The notes under the pieces: generated by a model
The model's input: only the letters and a program-made list of their open reading frames with translations
Databases searched by the model: none
What the model was told of the DNA's origin: nothing
Program-made: the position numbers and the translations under genes
Shown: one piece after another, positions 9,049 through 18,901 of the stretch
Layout of the letters: each line of letters opens with the position of its first letter
Numbering within the stretch: position 1 is the stretch's first letter
Origin: Clostridium gelidum
GTDB taxonomy: Bacteria; Bacillota; Clostridia; Clostridiales; Clostridiaceae
Direction of reading: 5' to 3'
Assembly: GCF_019977655.1 (NCBI RefSeq)
Contig: NZ_AP024849.1
Location: 2,327,001-2,391,000, forward strand
Length of the DNA stretch: 64,000 bases

Positions 9049-9282
9049 CTACATGGCAATAATTATAATAGAGTAAGTAGCAAAATTATTAAGAAAACCC
9101 CTCCCTTGACTAAATCGGATGCTTAGGACGATTCCTAACGCAAATATAATATATGAAGAATACTTAATAACAAGTATAACAGTAGGTGTGAACGAGGGGA
9201 TTTTATTTGTTAAAAAGTAACATCCCCAAATAATAAGAATATAAGTAATATGTGATAAGAGTGTTTTAAAAGTAACTTTCAC
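9049..9282 (-). CDS. Small membrane protein of unknown function
   Basis: Product of 77 residues with two hydrophobic segments (about 9-25 and 35-55) and a short cytoplasmic RFSQGRGF stretch before a third hydrophobic tail. GTG start with AGGAGGTT eight bases upstream supports translation. The layout resembles the first helices of larger multi-span sensor proteins, so it may be a truncated N-terminal fragment. I do not recognise the family. It lies about 100 bp upstream of the terC-like gene on the same strand. Confidence 0.5.
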   Translation of the reverse strand: MKVTFKTLLSHITYILIIWGCYFLTNKIPSFTPTVILVIKYSSYIIFALGIVLSIRFSQGRGFLNNFATYSIIIIAM

Positions 9283-9425
9283 TTAAGTTGAACCTCCTAT
9301 AATTATGTATATATATTAGACTATAGGTAATTTAAAAAGATTAAAGATTAGATTATTAATAATTCTTTTTTTATGTATATTTAATTTAATAATGTACATA
9401 ATAATATTTGAAAGAGGTGATTCTC

Positions 9426-9539
9426 ATGGAATTAGATTTTGAAAATGATATTTTAGGATTACTCCGAAAATGATTTTAAAGTCCCATAAGTACACTTGTT
9501 TCTAAATGAAGCTAGGGTTTAAAAATAAACCCTGGCTTC
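9426..9539 (+). repeat. Mini-ORF with attached terminator, copy B of the duplicated element
   Basis: A 15-codon frame (9426-9473, MELDFENDILGLLRK) begins with ATG behind a good GAAAGAGGTGAT site and runs straight into a hairpin (arms about 9509-9521 and 9527-9539). From 9458 on the DNA closely repeats 24-100 at the window start, including the stop context. Either a tiny translated peptide or the fused ends of a deleted gene. Confidence 0.5.
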
Positions 9540-9857
9540 ATGTTATTTAGAAAGATATTCATTAGTGTTTATTTGAGTGGATTTCAAATATTGTAGACAG
9601 GATAAGTTTAGTTTTCACTGTAGGAATCGCTATTTTTATAATTAATTAAGCTCCTTATTTAAAAATCAATATACGTTATAAATATACAGTATCATGAGGG
9701 AATACAAAAGAATGCAAGTATACTCAAAGTGACTTGAGGACATTATTCTATAGAATTATTTTATGTATGTTAAAATTGTAGTATAATGAATATTATTAAA
9801 GAGAAAATTTAATGTTATAAATGTAGTAATTTATACTAGTTTAAGGTGGAAATATTA
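9540..9857. other. Intergenic region before the MalT-like regulator
   Basis: About 318 bp with no supported gene. A TATAAT at 9782-9787 is the only good -10 candidate, placing the start of the regulator transcript near 9794. No riboswitch recognised. Confidence 0.4.
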
Positions 9858-12326
9858 ATGATAAATCAGATTCTTAAACCCAAAATATTTCATAGAAAGC
9901 GTATCAATACGATGTTATATCAAATATTTGATGTGCCTATATTTTTTATATCTGCATCTATTGGATATGGCAAAACTACTTCAGTAAAAAGCTTCCTAAA
10001 GAAGAACAAAGAAATAAAAACTATTTGGGTTGATATAGATAATGAAGAAAATGATGATATTTGCATATGGCGCAAGTTTTGTAGATCAATTAAAAGTACA
10101 AATCTTAAACTTAGCGAAAGATTTAGTACGTATGGATTGCCTAAAAATAGTATGGATAATAATGATATAATTGAAATAATTAGAGAAGAAATAGATAAAA
10201 AAACAGTTATGGTTATTGATGACTGGAATGATAAAAGAACTTTGTTCATTAAGTCTTTAATACAGGATATAGCTTTTGAGGGAATACCGAATTTACATAT
10301 TGTTATAATAAGTCGTAATAGACCAGCAGATGAATATATAGAACTTGAATTAAAACGAAAGTGTATGATAATTTGGCAAGAGACCATAGCTTTTACTTTT
10401 AATGAAACAATAGAATTCTTTGAAATTAATGGAATAACATTAAAAGAAAAAGAAAAAAAAGAAGTATATGAATATACAAGAGGATGGATCGCAGCAACTT
10501 ATCTAGCTTTAATTCAATATCATAATGAAAAGACTTTGAATAATATTCCGAAGGCCACTGAACTTGTTAAAACAGCTGTATATGATAAATTTGATGAAAC
10601 AACAAAGGAAATTATTTTAATACTTGCACTAGTTGAAAATTTTACGTTGGATCAAGCAATTTATATTACTGGAAATAACAAGTGTAGTTTTGTAATTAAA
10701 AACTTAATCTCAAATAACTGTTTTATAAAGTATGATGCAAAATCAAAGATATATACATTACATCCTATTTTAAGGAGTGCTTTGGAAGAAGAACTGTTAT
10801 TACTAAACATAGATTTAGATAAAATTAATAATGTATGTGGCGACTGGCATTCTAAGAACTTTAATGATACATATGCAATGGAATATTACTATAAAGCAAA
10901 AAATTATAGTCGTATATTTGATTTGGTAGAAAAAAATAATACTATATACCTTACTAATTTATGGGAGAAAATTATTGAGCCAGTGTTTAATGAAGTAAGT
11001 ATGGATCAAAAGGTAAATAGACCTATAGCTTACTTAACGTATATATTTTTTTGTATAAATTATAAAAATGCTACAGTTGCAAAAGAACTTTTATATGAAT
11101 TATGGGTTATTTATGAAGTAAATGAAGACCTAGAAAATAGAAATCAGGTGTTAGGAGAAATTGCATTTTTAGAAAGTCTCTTAATGTTTGATGATGTTAA
11201 GAAGATGTTTGAATATCATAAAAAAGCATATGAATTCTTTCGGGGAGGAACTTCTAAAATTGCAAATAACAAAATGCCAATTACTTTTGGTTCACCTCAT
11301 TTTTTATGTTTATTTCATAGAAAAAAGGGTGATTTAAAAGCTTTGATAAAACATTTTGAAAAAGAGATACATTATTTTATTGATATATCAAATGGAGCAG
11401 CTACAGGGTTAAACTACCTAATGCTGGGAGAATATTTTTTTGAAACGGGTGATGCTTATAATGGAGAATTATTTGCATATAAAGCTCTTTATAAGGCGCA
11501 ATCAAAAGATCAAACAAGTATTATAATTTGTTCACTTTTTCTTTTGATGAGAATTTATTTATATAAAAATAATACGGCAGAATTTAAAAATAAGTATAAT
11601 AGTTTAATTAATGTGTATAAAAACCTTAATATTCCTAGATTTTTAAATGGAACAGAAATAGCTTTAGGATATATTAATGGAATTACTGGAAACTTAGAAG
11701 ATATGCCTATTTTTAGTAATGAAATAGAAATGCCTACTCAACAAATTATTGCACCTCGTGCAAAAATGATTCATATTATATATGCATTAGCAATGATACA
11801 TAAGGAAAGTTATATTGAACTAGAGGTTCAAGTGGAAATTATGTTAGAAGTTTACGCAAAAAACGATACTATATTTGGAATTATATATGCGTATATATTT
11901 GATTCAATTGCCAAGTACAAGCTTTATGGAATGGACCAAGCAAAAGAATCATTATTAAAAGCAATAGATTTAGCAGAAGGTGATGACCTTGTAATGTGCT
12001 TTATAGAGTTAGGACCACATATATTGCCAATAATAGAAGAACTTCAAGAAGAAAACGAATATGCAAAAATGGTATTAGCAGATTGCAAAAAATATAATGA
12101 AATGTATGGAAAAGATTATTGTAAAATGAAAAAAGTAGAATTAACATCAAGAGAACTTGAAATTATGAAATTAATTGAAGAGGGTTATAAACAAAGTGAA
12201 ATTTCAGAAGAGCTAAATATTGCATTGACTACTGTTAAAAAACATATTGCATCTGTTTATATTAAATTGAATGTAAACAATAAAACAGTGGCAATAAACT
12301 TATTGAAAGAAAATGGCATAATTTAA
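9858..12326 (+). CDS. MalT-like LuxR family transcriptional regulator (STAND ATPase)
   Basis: Large regulator of 822 residues. The N-terminal P-loop SIGYGKTT (34-41) and an acidic Walker B-like VMVIDDWND give an NTPase module; the centre is long, helical and TPR-like; the last ~60 residues are a LuxR helix-turn-helix (LTSRELEIMKLIEEG at 762, then TTVKKHIASVYIKL). This is the MalT/STAND architecture: ligand-triggered, ATP-dependent oligomers activating transcription. The ATG at 9858 sits eight bases after AAGGTGGAA; a GTG at 9846 would overlap that site. No sugar operon adjoins, so inducer and target are unknown. Neighbours are a SANT protein and an HD-GYP protein. Confidence 0.85.
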   Translation: MINQILKPKIFHRKRINTMLYQIFDVPIFFISASIGYGKTTSVKSFLKKNKEIKTIWVDIDNEENDDICIWRKFCRSIKSTNLKLSERFSTYGLPKNSMDNNDIIEIIREEIDKKTVMVIDDWNDKRTLFIKSLIQDIAFEGIPNLHIVIISRNRPADEYIELELKRKCMIIWQETIAFTFNETIEFFEINGITLKEKEKKEVYEYTRGWIAATYLALIQYHNEKTLNNIPKATELVKTAVYDKFDETTKEIILILALVENFTLDQAIYITGNNKCSFVIKNLISNNCFIKYDAKSKIYTLHPILRSALEEELLLLNIDLDKINNVCGDWHSKNFNDTYAMEYYYKAKNYSRIFDLVEKNNTIYLTNLWEKIIEPVFNEVSMDQKVNRPIAYLTYIFFCINYKNATVAKELLYELWVIYEVNEDLENRNQVLGEIAFLESLLMFDDVKKMFEYHKKAYEFFRGGTSKIANNKMPITFGSPHFLCLFHRKKGDLKALIKHFEKEIHYFIDISNGAATGLNYLMLGEYFFETGDAYNGELFAYKALYKAQSKDQTSIIICSLFLLMRIYLYKNNTAEFKNKYNSLINVYKNLNIPRFLNGTEIALGYINGITGNLEDMPIFSNEIEMPTQQIIAPRAKMIHIIYALAMIHKESYIELEVQVEIMLEVYAKNDTIFGIIYAYIFDSIAKYKLYGMDQAKESLLKAIDLAEGDDLVMCFIELGPHILPIIEELQEENEYAKMVLADCKKYNEMYGKDYCKMKKVELTSRELEIMKLIEEGYKQSEISEELNIALTTVKKHIASVYIKLNVNNKTVAINLLKENGII

Positions 12327-12460
12327 ATAATTCATAAGTACCAGAAGTGGAAGTCTTTCTTATGCATGGAATCCGCTGGAATAAAGGTGGCTCTGTTATT
12401 CTAGTTGCTAGAGAATAAGGCTGTAGATTTTTAACACTTGAATTGTATATATAATATAAA

Positions 12461-12505
12461 GAAATAAGGAATAGCATTGATTTTAGTAATGCTATTCCTT
12501 ATTTC
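12461..12505. terminator. Perfect 18-bp hairpin, possible bidirectional terminator
   Basis: Arms 12461-12478 and 12488-12505 are exactly complementary with a nine-base loop. It lies 135 bp after the LuxR regulator. A second hairpin (12516-12525 with 12528-12537, then CTTTTAT) follows at once. Confidence 0.6.
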
Positions 12506-12537
12506 GATTAGAAGGTCCATGAACAAATGTTTATGGA

Positions 12538-12879
12538 CTTTTATAGTTAATAGTGAGCAGCTAAGTATAAAAACTACATATTTTATATAAATATATAAAT
12601 ATATAAATATATATATATATATTTGTTTTACATATCTAATTTAGCAAATATTTGGAAGATTTAGTGTAGTTATAAAATTAAAAGTATACTTTAGTACAAT
12701 ATACAAGTTTTTTATGAAAAGATATAATTTTAATATAAGAAGAATATATAAATATTTATTTAGAATAGTATCACACTATATTAATGTAAAATTTATGTCG
12801 AAAAGGAAAATTTTTGTAAACGTTCATGAGAATTAATATTATAAAACTTGAATATTATTGGGAAGGAGGGTTTATTTTA
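12538..12879. other. Very AT-rich intergenic region
   Basis: About 340 bp without a gene. It includes a TA-rich tract at about 12584-12622 (repeated ATATAAAT and TATATA units). This is probably promoter or curved DNA in front of the SANT protein; no clear hexamers can be singled out. Confidence 0.4.
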
Positions 12880-13869
12880 ATGAGCTGGGAAAAAGAGGAA
12901 GAAAAATATTTGCTAGATAATTGGAAAATTGAATCCTTATCACAGATTATGGAATTTCTAAGTAAAACAAAGGATAGTGTTATTAGAAAGGCTGGCAGAA
13001 TGGGCTTAGATACACGTAAAGCACCAGATACGCTCATTAAGAAAAAATGGACTATTGATGAAGATCAATATATGATTAATAATTATAATTTATTATCATT
13101 AGAAACGTTAATGGTGGATTTAAATAGAAGTCGTTATAGTATTTTGAAAAGAGCCCAATGTCTTAATTTAACTTTGAAATTAAGACATTGGACTGAAAAT
13201 GAAATAAATTATTTAGAAGAAAATTGGGGTATAAAAAATATTAATATTATTTCTAAAAAACTAAACAGAAGTATAGATGCAGTTTATTTAAAAGCATGTC
13301 AGCTATCCTTAAGGGAAGAAATTTTAGCAAATGGATATTTTCTCACTCCGAAATATATTAGTGAAATTCTTAGCATAAATGTTAGAAGCATATATAACTG
13401 CATGGTTAATGGTTTATTGAAGTTTAGAAAATATAATGTTAAAAGTAAAATTAAATATCAAATATCCATTGAGTGTTTTTTAGATTTTTTGAAAAATAAC
13501 CAAACAATATGGGATAGCAAAACTGCAGATATGCAAACAATAAAATCTTATTATAGTAGTTATAATATAACATCAAAGAATGCATTTACAGTTAATATTT
13601 CATTACCAAATTGGTTACAAAGCAAAATTCAAGAAGATTTAGCTAAAAAATCACGTATGCGACATAAATTGCAATGGACTATTAATGAAGATAAATTACT
13701 TAATAACTTAACAAAGGCAAGTTATTCTTTTGATGAGATAGCAATAAGACTTAATAGAACTCCATCTTCTATAAAAAGTAGATATTATGCAATACGCAAT
13801 AATAATTACAACTCGGAGTTCTTGAATATACGAACTTTTATGAATGATTTTTCAAATACATCATATTAA
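12880..13869 (+). CDS. Multi-SANT/Myb-like DNA-binding protein
   Basis: Protein of 329 residues made of repeated SANT/Myb-like units. Three at the N-terminus (about 1-47, 54-99, 100-145), each with a W..xE/D..YL..N signature and an R.....I..RA..L recognition-helix pattern; a MerR/excisionase-like helix-turn-helix at about 151-205 (YFLTPKYISEILSINVRSIY); and a fourth SANT unit at about 266-310 (QWTINEDKLL). ATG follows GGAAGGAGGG by nine bases; an upstream in-frame ATG at 12826 lacks a site. Related single-SANT proteins occur in Firmicutes and their phages, but I do not recognise this four-unit form. Probably a DNA-binding regulator. Confidence 0.7.
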   Translation: MSWEKEEEKYLLDNWKIESLSQIMEFLSKTKDSVIRKAGRMGLDTRKAPDTLIKKKWTIDEDQYMINNYNLLSLETLMVDLNRSRYSILKRAQCLNLTLKLRHWTENEINYLEENWGIKNINIISKKLNRSIDAVYLKACQLSLREEILANGYFLTPKYISEILSINVRSIYNCMVNGLLKFRKYNVKSKIKYQISIECFLDFLKNNQTIWDSKTADMQTIKSYYSSYNITSKNAFTVNISLPNWLQSKIQEDLAKKSRMRHKLQWTINEDKLLNNLTKASYSFDEIAIRLNRTPSSIKSRYYAIRNNNYNSEFLNIRTFMNDFSNTSY

Positions 13870-13965
13870 ATGGTTATATGATGATTAAGCAATAATAAGT
13901 TCTAATAAACATTAAATAAATTATATTATAAATAGCATAAATGATAATATTAGGGAGAAAAAGTT

Positions 13966-15024
13966 ATGAATGAAAAAAGTGAATTTTTATATGTTCATGA
14001 ATTAAAACCAGGAATGATTATTACAAAAAATGTTACAAAAGGTGGGGATTTTTTAATAAGAGAAAAAACAATTGTAAATGAAGATATTATAGCTAGATTA
14101 AATAAAGCATATTTTCTAGAAAAAATTGAGGTTACTATATCGAATGAAGTAATTGCACAATGTACTAAAGAAGCAGAAATTCAAAAAGTAGAAGAAACAT
14201 TTAAAGAAATAAGTACAGGGCTAAAGGATTTATTCCTAAAGCTAGATAAGGTAAAAGAAGAGAAGGTTAATGATCTTAGAGTTTTCTCAGAAAAAATTCA
14301 ACTTGCGCTTAAGTCTAAGGAAATTGTTATAAGTAGTATTGTATTTAAAGGAAGCGGAGAAGATCCTATATATAGACATGGAGTAAATGTCGCTACACTT
14401 AGTGCTCTTTTAGGAAAATGGATTGGACTTGAGCCTTCAAAGATAAATTTGCTTATATATGCAGCTTTATTACATGACTTTGGAATGACAAAGTTAGAAC
14501 AACCGGTTCCTGAAAAAGCGGATATTTTATTAGAAGAAAGATATCAAGTGGTTAAAAAACATGCTAAAATAGGATATAAATATGTTGATAGTATTTCTTC
14601 TTTGGATAAAACTGTTAGCTACGGAGTTCTTATGCATCATGAAAGAGAAGATGGATCAGGATATCCTCTTGCAATAACTGGAGAAAAAATACATTGCTTT
14701 GCAAAAATTATTGCTATAGCAGATGAACTCGATGTAATGAACTCAGATGAAGCATATAAAAATAGTAGAGGACCGTTTGAGATTTTAGAAATAATTAAAG
14801 AAAAAAGTTTGCATAAGTTAGATTATGAGTATTCAAAAATATTTTTAGAACATATAGCTAATTATTATATGGGTGAAGACGTAATATTAAGTACAGGGGA
14901 AAGAGCTAAAATATTACAAATAAATATGAATGATTTAGCTAGACCATTAGTATTAAAAGATGGTGAGTTTATAGATTTAAGCAAAAATAAGGATATCCAT
15001 ATAAAAGAATTAAAATTAAGTTAA
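13966..15024 (+). CDS. HD-GYP domain protein, probable c-di-GMP phosphodiesterase
   Basis: Soluble protein of 352 residues, about the size of the HD-GYP product at 359 and built alike: N-terminal domain, helical linker, HD-GYP. Motifs: RHGVNVA, LLHDFGM (the HD pair; FGM replaces the common IGK), KKHAKIGY, and HHEREDGSGYP. Metal ligands appear intact. It sits about 100 bp after the SANT gene and starts with ATG behind AGGGAG. The two paralogues suggest differential control of c-di-GMP turnover. Confidence 0.87.
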   Translation: MNEKSEFLYVHELKPGMIITKNVTKGGDFLIREKTIVNEDIIARLNKAYFLEKIEVTISNEVIAQCTKEAEIQKVEETFKEISTGLKDLFLKLDKVKEEKVNDLRVFSEKIQLALKSKEIVISSIVFKGSGEDPIYRHGVNVATLSALLGKWIGLEPSKINLLIYAALLHDFGMTKLEQPVPEKADILLEERYQVVKKHAKIGYKYVDSISSLDKTVSYGVLMHHEREDGSGYPLAITGEKIHCFAKIIAIADELDVMNSDEAYKNSRGPFEILEIIKEKSLHKLDYEYSKIFLEHIANYYMGEDVILSTGERAKILQINMNDLARPLVLKDGEFIDLSKNKDIHIKELKLS

Positions 15025-15276
15025 AAAATATTCACATGTAAAAAAGTTGCAAAGCACAGCTAAGATCAGTGCACCTATAAAAAGATGCGCACCGATAATA
15101 AGAGTGCGAAGCACAATTAGGAACTTATTGAGCATAACCAAGAATTTTTAATGAAAAATAAAGAACTTGTTTAAATTTGGATATCCACCGAAATTGGATA
15201 TATGTTTTAAGAAAATTTCGCTGGAAGGCACTGAAAAACAAAAAATTTTCAGTGCTTTAACTTGCGTTTTAGGTAT
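15025..15276. other. Structured intergenic DNA between converging genes
   Basis: Contains repeated GCAC/GTGC blocks between about 15053 and 15116 that can fold into several small stems, then an inverted repeat at 15228-15237 and 15246-15255 (GCACTGAAAA and its complement) that may terminate one or both converging transcripts. No coding frame is credible. Confidence 0.45.
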
Positions 15277-17016
15277 TTATATAGCTAGTTTATTTAGTTC
15301 ATCTTCATATAAAGTTTCTTTTTCTAATAATTCTAAAGCAATTTTCTCAAGAAAAGCTCTATTTTCATTTAAAAGCTCTATAGTCTCATCATATAGTTCA
15401 TTAACAAGATTCTTACATTCTTCAATAACAGGATTTCCATAGCTACTATATAGAGAACCAACACTTGAGAGTTTTATAAGTCCCAAGGTTTCTCCCATAC
15501 CGTATTCTGTAACCATTTTTAATGCAATATCAGTACTTTGAGAAATATCGCCATGTGCTCCTGTTGAAATTTTATCTTTTCCAAAAATAATTTCTTCTGC
15601 AGCTCTACCAGCAAGAGAGACTTTGATTTTATTCTTTAAATAATCAATTCTATGGTAATTAGTATCCTCAGGAATAGTCAATGTATAACCTCCAGCACCC
15701 TTAGTAGTTGGTATAATTGTTATTTTCGAAACCTTGTCTTGTGGGAGTAGTAACATACCAACTAATCCGTGTCCAGCTTCATGATATGCAGTAAGGAGCT
15801 TGTCTTCTTCCTTAAGATAACTTCTTTCTTTTTTCTCATATCCAGCTAAAGTTATTGAGTAAGCACATTCTATATGGTTTGAAGTAATAGAATCACTATT
15901 ATCTTTAGCAGCTAAAATAGCACTTTCGTTTATTAAACTTTCAAGTTTTGCACCAGAGAAGTATACAGTTTTTTTTGCAATATCTTTTATATTAAGATTT
16001 TCATGAGGTTTATTTTTTAAATGAAGGGATAGAATTTTTTCTCTAGCATTAACATCGGGAAGAGATACCTCTATATGTCTATCAAATCTACCTGGTCTGA
16101 GTAGTGCATCATCTAGCATGTCTAATCTATTTGTAGCGGCAATTACAACTATACCTTCTTCTTGCCCAAAACCAGACATTTCTGTTAAAAGAGCATTTAA
16201 TGTTTGATCTTTTTCATCATTACTCGAACCATTTTTTCCATTACCTCGTGCCTTACCTATAGCATCAATTTCATCGATGAATATTACAGCTTTTCCATCA
16301 GATTTTGCTTTTTTAAATAAATTCCTTACCCTTGCTGCACCAACTCCAACATATACTTGCACGAAGTCTGAACCACTAAGAGCGTAAAATGGAACGCCAG
16401 CTTCACCAGCTACTGCTTTTGCAAGCAATGTTTTACCGGTGCCAGGAGAACCATAAAGAATAACTCCCTTAGGCATTCTTGCACCATATTTTTGATATTT
16501 TTCGGGATTTTTAAGAAAATCTACAATATCCATTAAACTTTCTTTAGCTTCTTCATTACCAGCTACAGCATCAAAATCTAAAGCAGAATTTTTATCTTTG
16601 CTGAAATCATGCATGTCCATATATGTTATAGAAGAACCACCACTTTTAGATTTAGTTACAAGCATAGCTGTTAGTGATAACATTGATAATGCCAAAATCA
16701 CAATAGGAATAGTTTTGGCAAGAGGGGGAATAGTTTGATCTTTAACTTCTATTCCAGTTAATAATAAACTTTCTTTTAAGGTATTTGTTTGTGGATTATC
16801 TGTAGAATATCTATCACCATTATTTAATAAAACGGTCATTTTAGAAGAGTTGTCCATTATTACTGTAGATATATTATTAGAATTTAAATCCTCTGTAAAT
16901 AGAGAATAACTTTTATTTACTATTGTTGTATTAAAAGATGCAAAGACTAAAACTATAAGTGATAGTATTGCAGTAATTATAGGAATAACAATATAATATT
17001 TTTTTATTTTATTCAT
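15277..17016 (-). CDS. ftsH: FtsH-like membrane-anchored AAA+ zinc metalloprotease
   Basis: Protein of 579 residues. Two membrane segments (about 8-27 and 101-120) flank a short extracytoplasmic domain. The AAA module has Walker A GSPGTGKT (179-186), Walker B VIFIDEIDA (234-242) and second-region-of-homology Arg residues (RPGRFDR, 297-303). The protease has HEAGH (402-406) as zinc site. Ser180 replaces the usual Pro in Walker A, and the length is at the short end of the family. FtsH degrades membrane and regulatory proteins. AGGAGGTA precedes the chosen ATG; an upstream ATG at 17058 lacks a site. A monocistronic extra paralogue, probably not the ancestral ftsH, which I would expect elsewhere near tilS/hpt. 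Confidence 0.88.
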   Translation of the reverse strand: MNKIKKYYIVIPIITAILSLIVLVFASFNTTIVNKSYSLFTEDLNSNNISTVIMDNSSKMTVLLNNGDRYSTDNPQTNTLKESLLLTGIEVKDQTIPPLAKTIPIVILALSMLSLTAMLVTKSKSGGSSITYMDMHDFSKDKNSALDFDAVAGNEEAKESLMDIVDFLKNPEKYQKYGARMPKGVILYGSPGTGKTLLAKAVAGEAGVPFYALSGSDFVQVYVGVGAARVRNLFKKAKSDGKAVIFIDEIDAIGKARGNGKNGSSNDEKDQTLNALLTEMSGFGQEEGIVVIAATNRLDMLDDALLRPGRFDRHIEVSLPDVNAREKILSLHLKNKPHENLNIKDIAKKTVYFSGAKLESLINESAILAAKDNSDSITSNHIECAYSITLAGYEKKERSYLKEEDKLLTAYHEAGHGLVGMLLLPQDKVSKITIIPTTKGAGGYTLTIPEDTNYHRIDYLKNKIKVSLAGRAAEEIIFGKDKISTGAHGDISQSTDIALKMVTEYGMGETLGLIKLSSVGSLYSSYGNPVIEECKNLVNELYDETIELLNENRAFLEKIALELLEKETLYEDELNKLAI

Positions 17017-17044
17017 TAAGTACCTCCTAATTTTTAAAAGATAA

Positions 17045-17204
17045 GGCATATGAAACAAAACAATAGAACTAAGATATGCTGTATATTGTGTATCGCGTCA
17101 GACAAAAAAATAAATTTTGCTTATAACAGACTATTAGCAAACTTATTTATGCAGTATGACCCAAAATATACAAGCATACTGTTTCGTTATTTTTTGAATG
17201 CGCC
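17045..17204. repeat. Palindromic MITE-like repeat, diverged copy 3
   Basis: A 160-bp segment beginning GGCATATGAAA and ending GAATGCGCC, with TAA at both flanks and long imperfect terminal inverted repeats (left arm about 17045-17085, right arm about 17165-17204). End sequence, size and flanks match copies 1 and 2, although the interior differs. It lies just upstream of the ftsH-like gene. Confidence 0.45.
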
Positions 17205-17525
17205 TAACTTAATATTGATTATACAGGTTTAAAATTAGAAGTCTAATTTTTTTTATGATTTTTACCAATGTAAATTTTGGAGAATTATAAATTACCAGTT
17301 ATGAGTTCTAATGTTTATGAAAGAATTATGAAAAGTGGAAGACTAATATTAAATTTACCATTAGCTTTTATGCGCAAAAATGTATTATTTGAATATTGAG
17401 TGAATAATATGGTAGTTAGATAAGTAATATAGAAATAAATTCATTAATTTTATAATATAAACCTGCCATTTTATCTGTTTGTGCGCATTAGGAGATCTAT
17501 TCATTTATGGTTGGAGGATAATAAT
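17205..17525. other. Intergenic region before the sugar dehydrogenase pseudogene
   Basis: About 320 bp, AT-rich; no gene or strong regulatory site recognised. Some sequence may be decayed coding DNA. Confidence 0.35.
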
Positions 17526-18625
17526 ATGAAAAATATATTTTATGATATTGTGTCTAATATGATATTCATTGGCTACAATGTGGCCAATGTTAAAGGTAAG
17601 GCAAACACATGGAGACAATTTCCTTATGAAATTAAAGTTATTGCTGAAAATTTATTTGTACCATGGGCAATAGATATAAGTAATGATGGCAAACTATATT
17701 TTACGGAGCGCTCTGGGATAATTAGAATTATAGAAGATGGTAAACTTAGATCACAGCCACTCATAACATTTAGTATGCCTTTTGTAAGTTAGGGGGAAGG
17801 CGGCTTGCTTGGTATAGTATTAGATTTAAATTATTTGCAAAATCATTATATTTATGTCATCCATTCATATGGAGAAACTAATAAAATTTATAACCGAGTT
17901 GTTAGATTGCTTGAAAATAATAACAGTGCAACTATTGACAAAATTCTTCTGGATAAAATCCCTGGGGGACGAATTCACAATGGAGGGAGGATAAAAATAG
18001 GGCCAGATAAAAAATTATATATTACAACTGGAGATGCAGGGAATTCTGCATTGGCACAAGATCCCACGAGTATAGCTGGAAAAATACTACGAATAGAATT
18101 AGATGGCAGAATTCCAGAAGATAATCCGATTATTAATTCACCTGTTTATAGCTTAGGACATAGAAACCCACAAGGTTTGGCATGGAATTCTCAAAATGTT
18201 TTGTATGAATCAGAACATGGACAGTCAGCACATGATAAAATAAACATAATTAAACCAGGAAATAATTATGGCTGGCCCCTCGTTCAAGGAAATGAAGATT
18301 CTACTGAGATGATAGTGCGAAAACCTTTGATACACAGTGGAAAAGATACATGGGCACCCTCAGGCATAACATTTGTAAATCAAGGACCATGGCAAGGAAA
18401 ATTGCTTGTTGCTACTTTGCGTGGACAGCAATTGCTTGCCATGGAGCTTAATGGAAAAGGGACTGTAGTAAATAACTTACAAGGATGGCTAAAAAATGAG
18501 TACGGACGTTTACGTGAGGTTGTTGAAGGAAAAATGGATCGATTTATATGACAACGAGTAATAGGGATGGTAGAGGAAATCCTGATGGAGCTGATGATAA
18601 AATTATTAAGTTAATTCCCAAATAA
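17526..18625 (+). pseudogene. Broken PQQ-type glucose/sorbosone dehydrogenase family gene
   Basis: The conceptual product matches the beta-propeller glucose/sorbosone dehydrogenase family: FVPWAIDISNDGKLYFTERSG, then GEGGLLGIVLD, IHNGGRIKIGPDKKLYITTGD, GHRNPQGLAW, EHGQ and near the end TTSNRDGRGNP. Two lesions are visible: an in-frame TAG at 17790-17792 exactly before GEGGLLG, and a one-base deletion near 18534 after which frame +1 continues with GSIYMTTSNRDGRGNP to a stop at 18625. The start is ATG after TGGAGGA. Both lesions lie inside conserved blocks, so this is decay rather than alternative starts. The N-terminus is not a clear signal peptide. Confidence 0.85.
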
Positions 18626-18901
18626 ATATATTTAAAATAACAAAAGGCGCGACTTTGGGCGAGGATATAAAAATATATAATTTACAATGTATCTGTAGGA
18701 AATTATAAAGTTTTGGGATATTGAAATGATTATAGAATCTGTGGGGAGATATATTTTTTGAATTAACAATAGAGAATTTAGATAAAAAAATAAAATTTTC
18801 ATACAAATTTGAATTGATTAAATAGAGAAAATAAAAATTTATGGTATAATAAGAAAACAAGTAATTAAATAGATAATATTTTAAGTAAGGTGAGGATAAG
18901 A
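18626..18901. other. Intergenic region with extended -10 promoter
   Basis: Carries TGGTATAAT (TATAAT at 18845-18850), an extended -10 that probably drives the TPR gene. A short open stretch near 18645-18710 (KGATLGEDIKIYN) looks like a coding remnant but has no start. Confidence 0.4.

Noticed and set aside
12385..12435. TGGAATAAAGGTGGCTCTG looks like a T-box sequence.
   Set aside because: It lacks the ACC half of the antiterminator, no stem I precedes it and no terminator with a T-run follows.
15167..15442. 91-codon plus-strand frame.
   Set aside because: Overlaps the well-supported ftsH-like gene on the other strand.
17050..17232. 60-codon plus-strand frame.
   Set aside because: It lies inside the diverged palindromic repeat and has no ribosome site.
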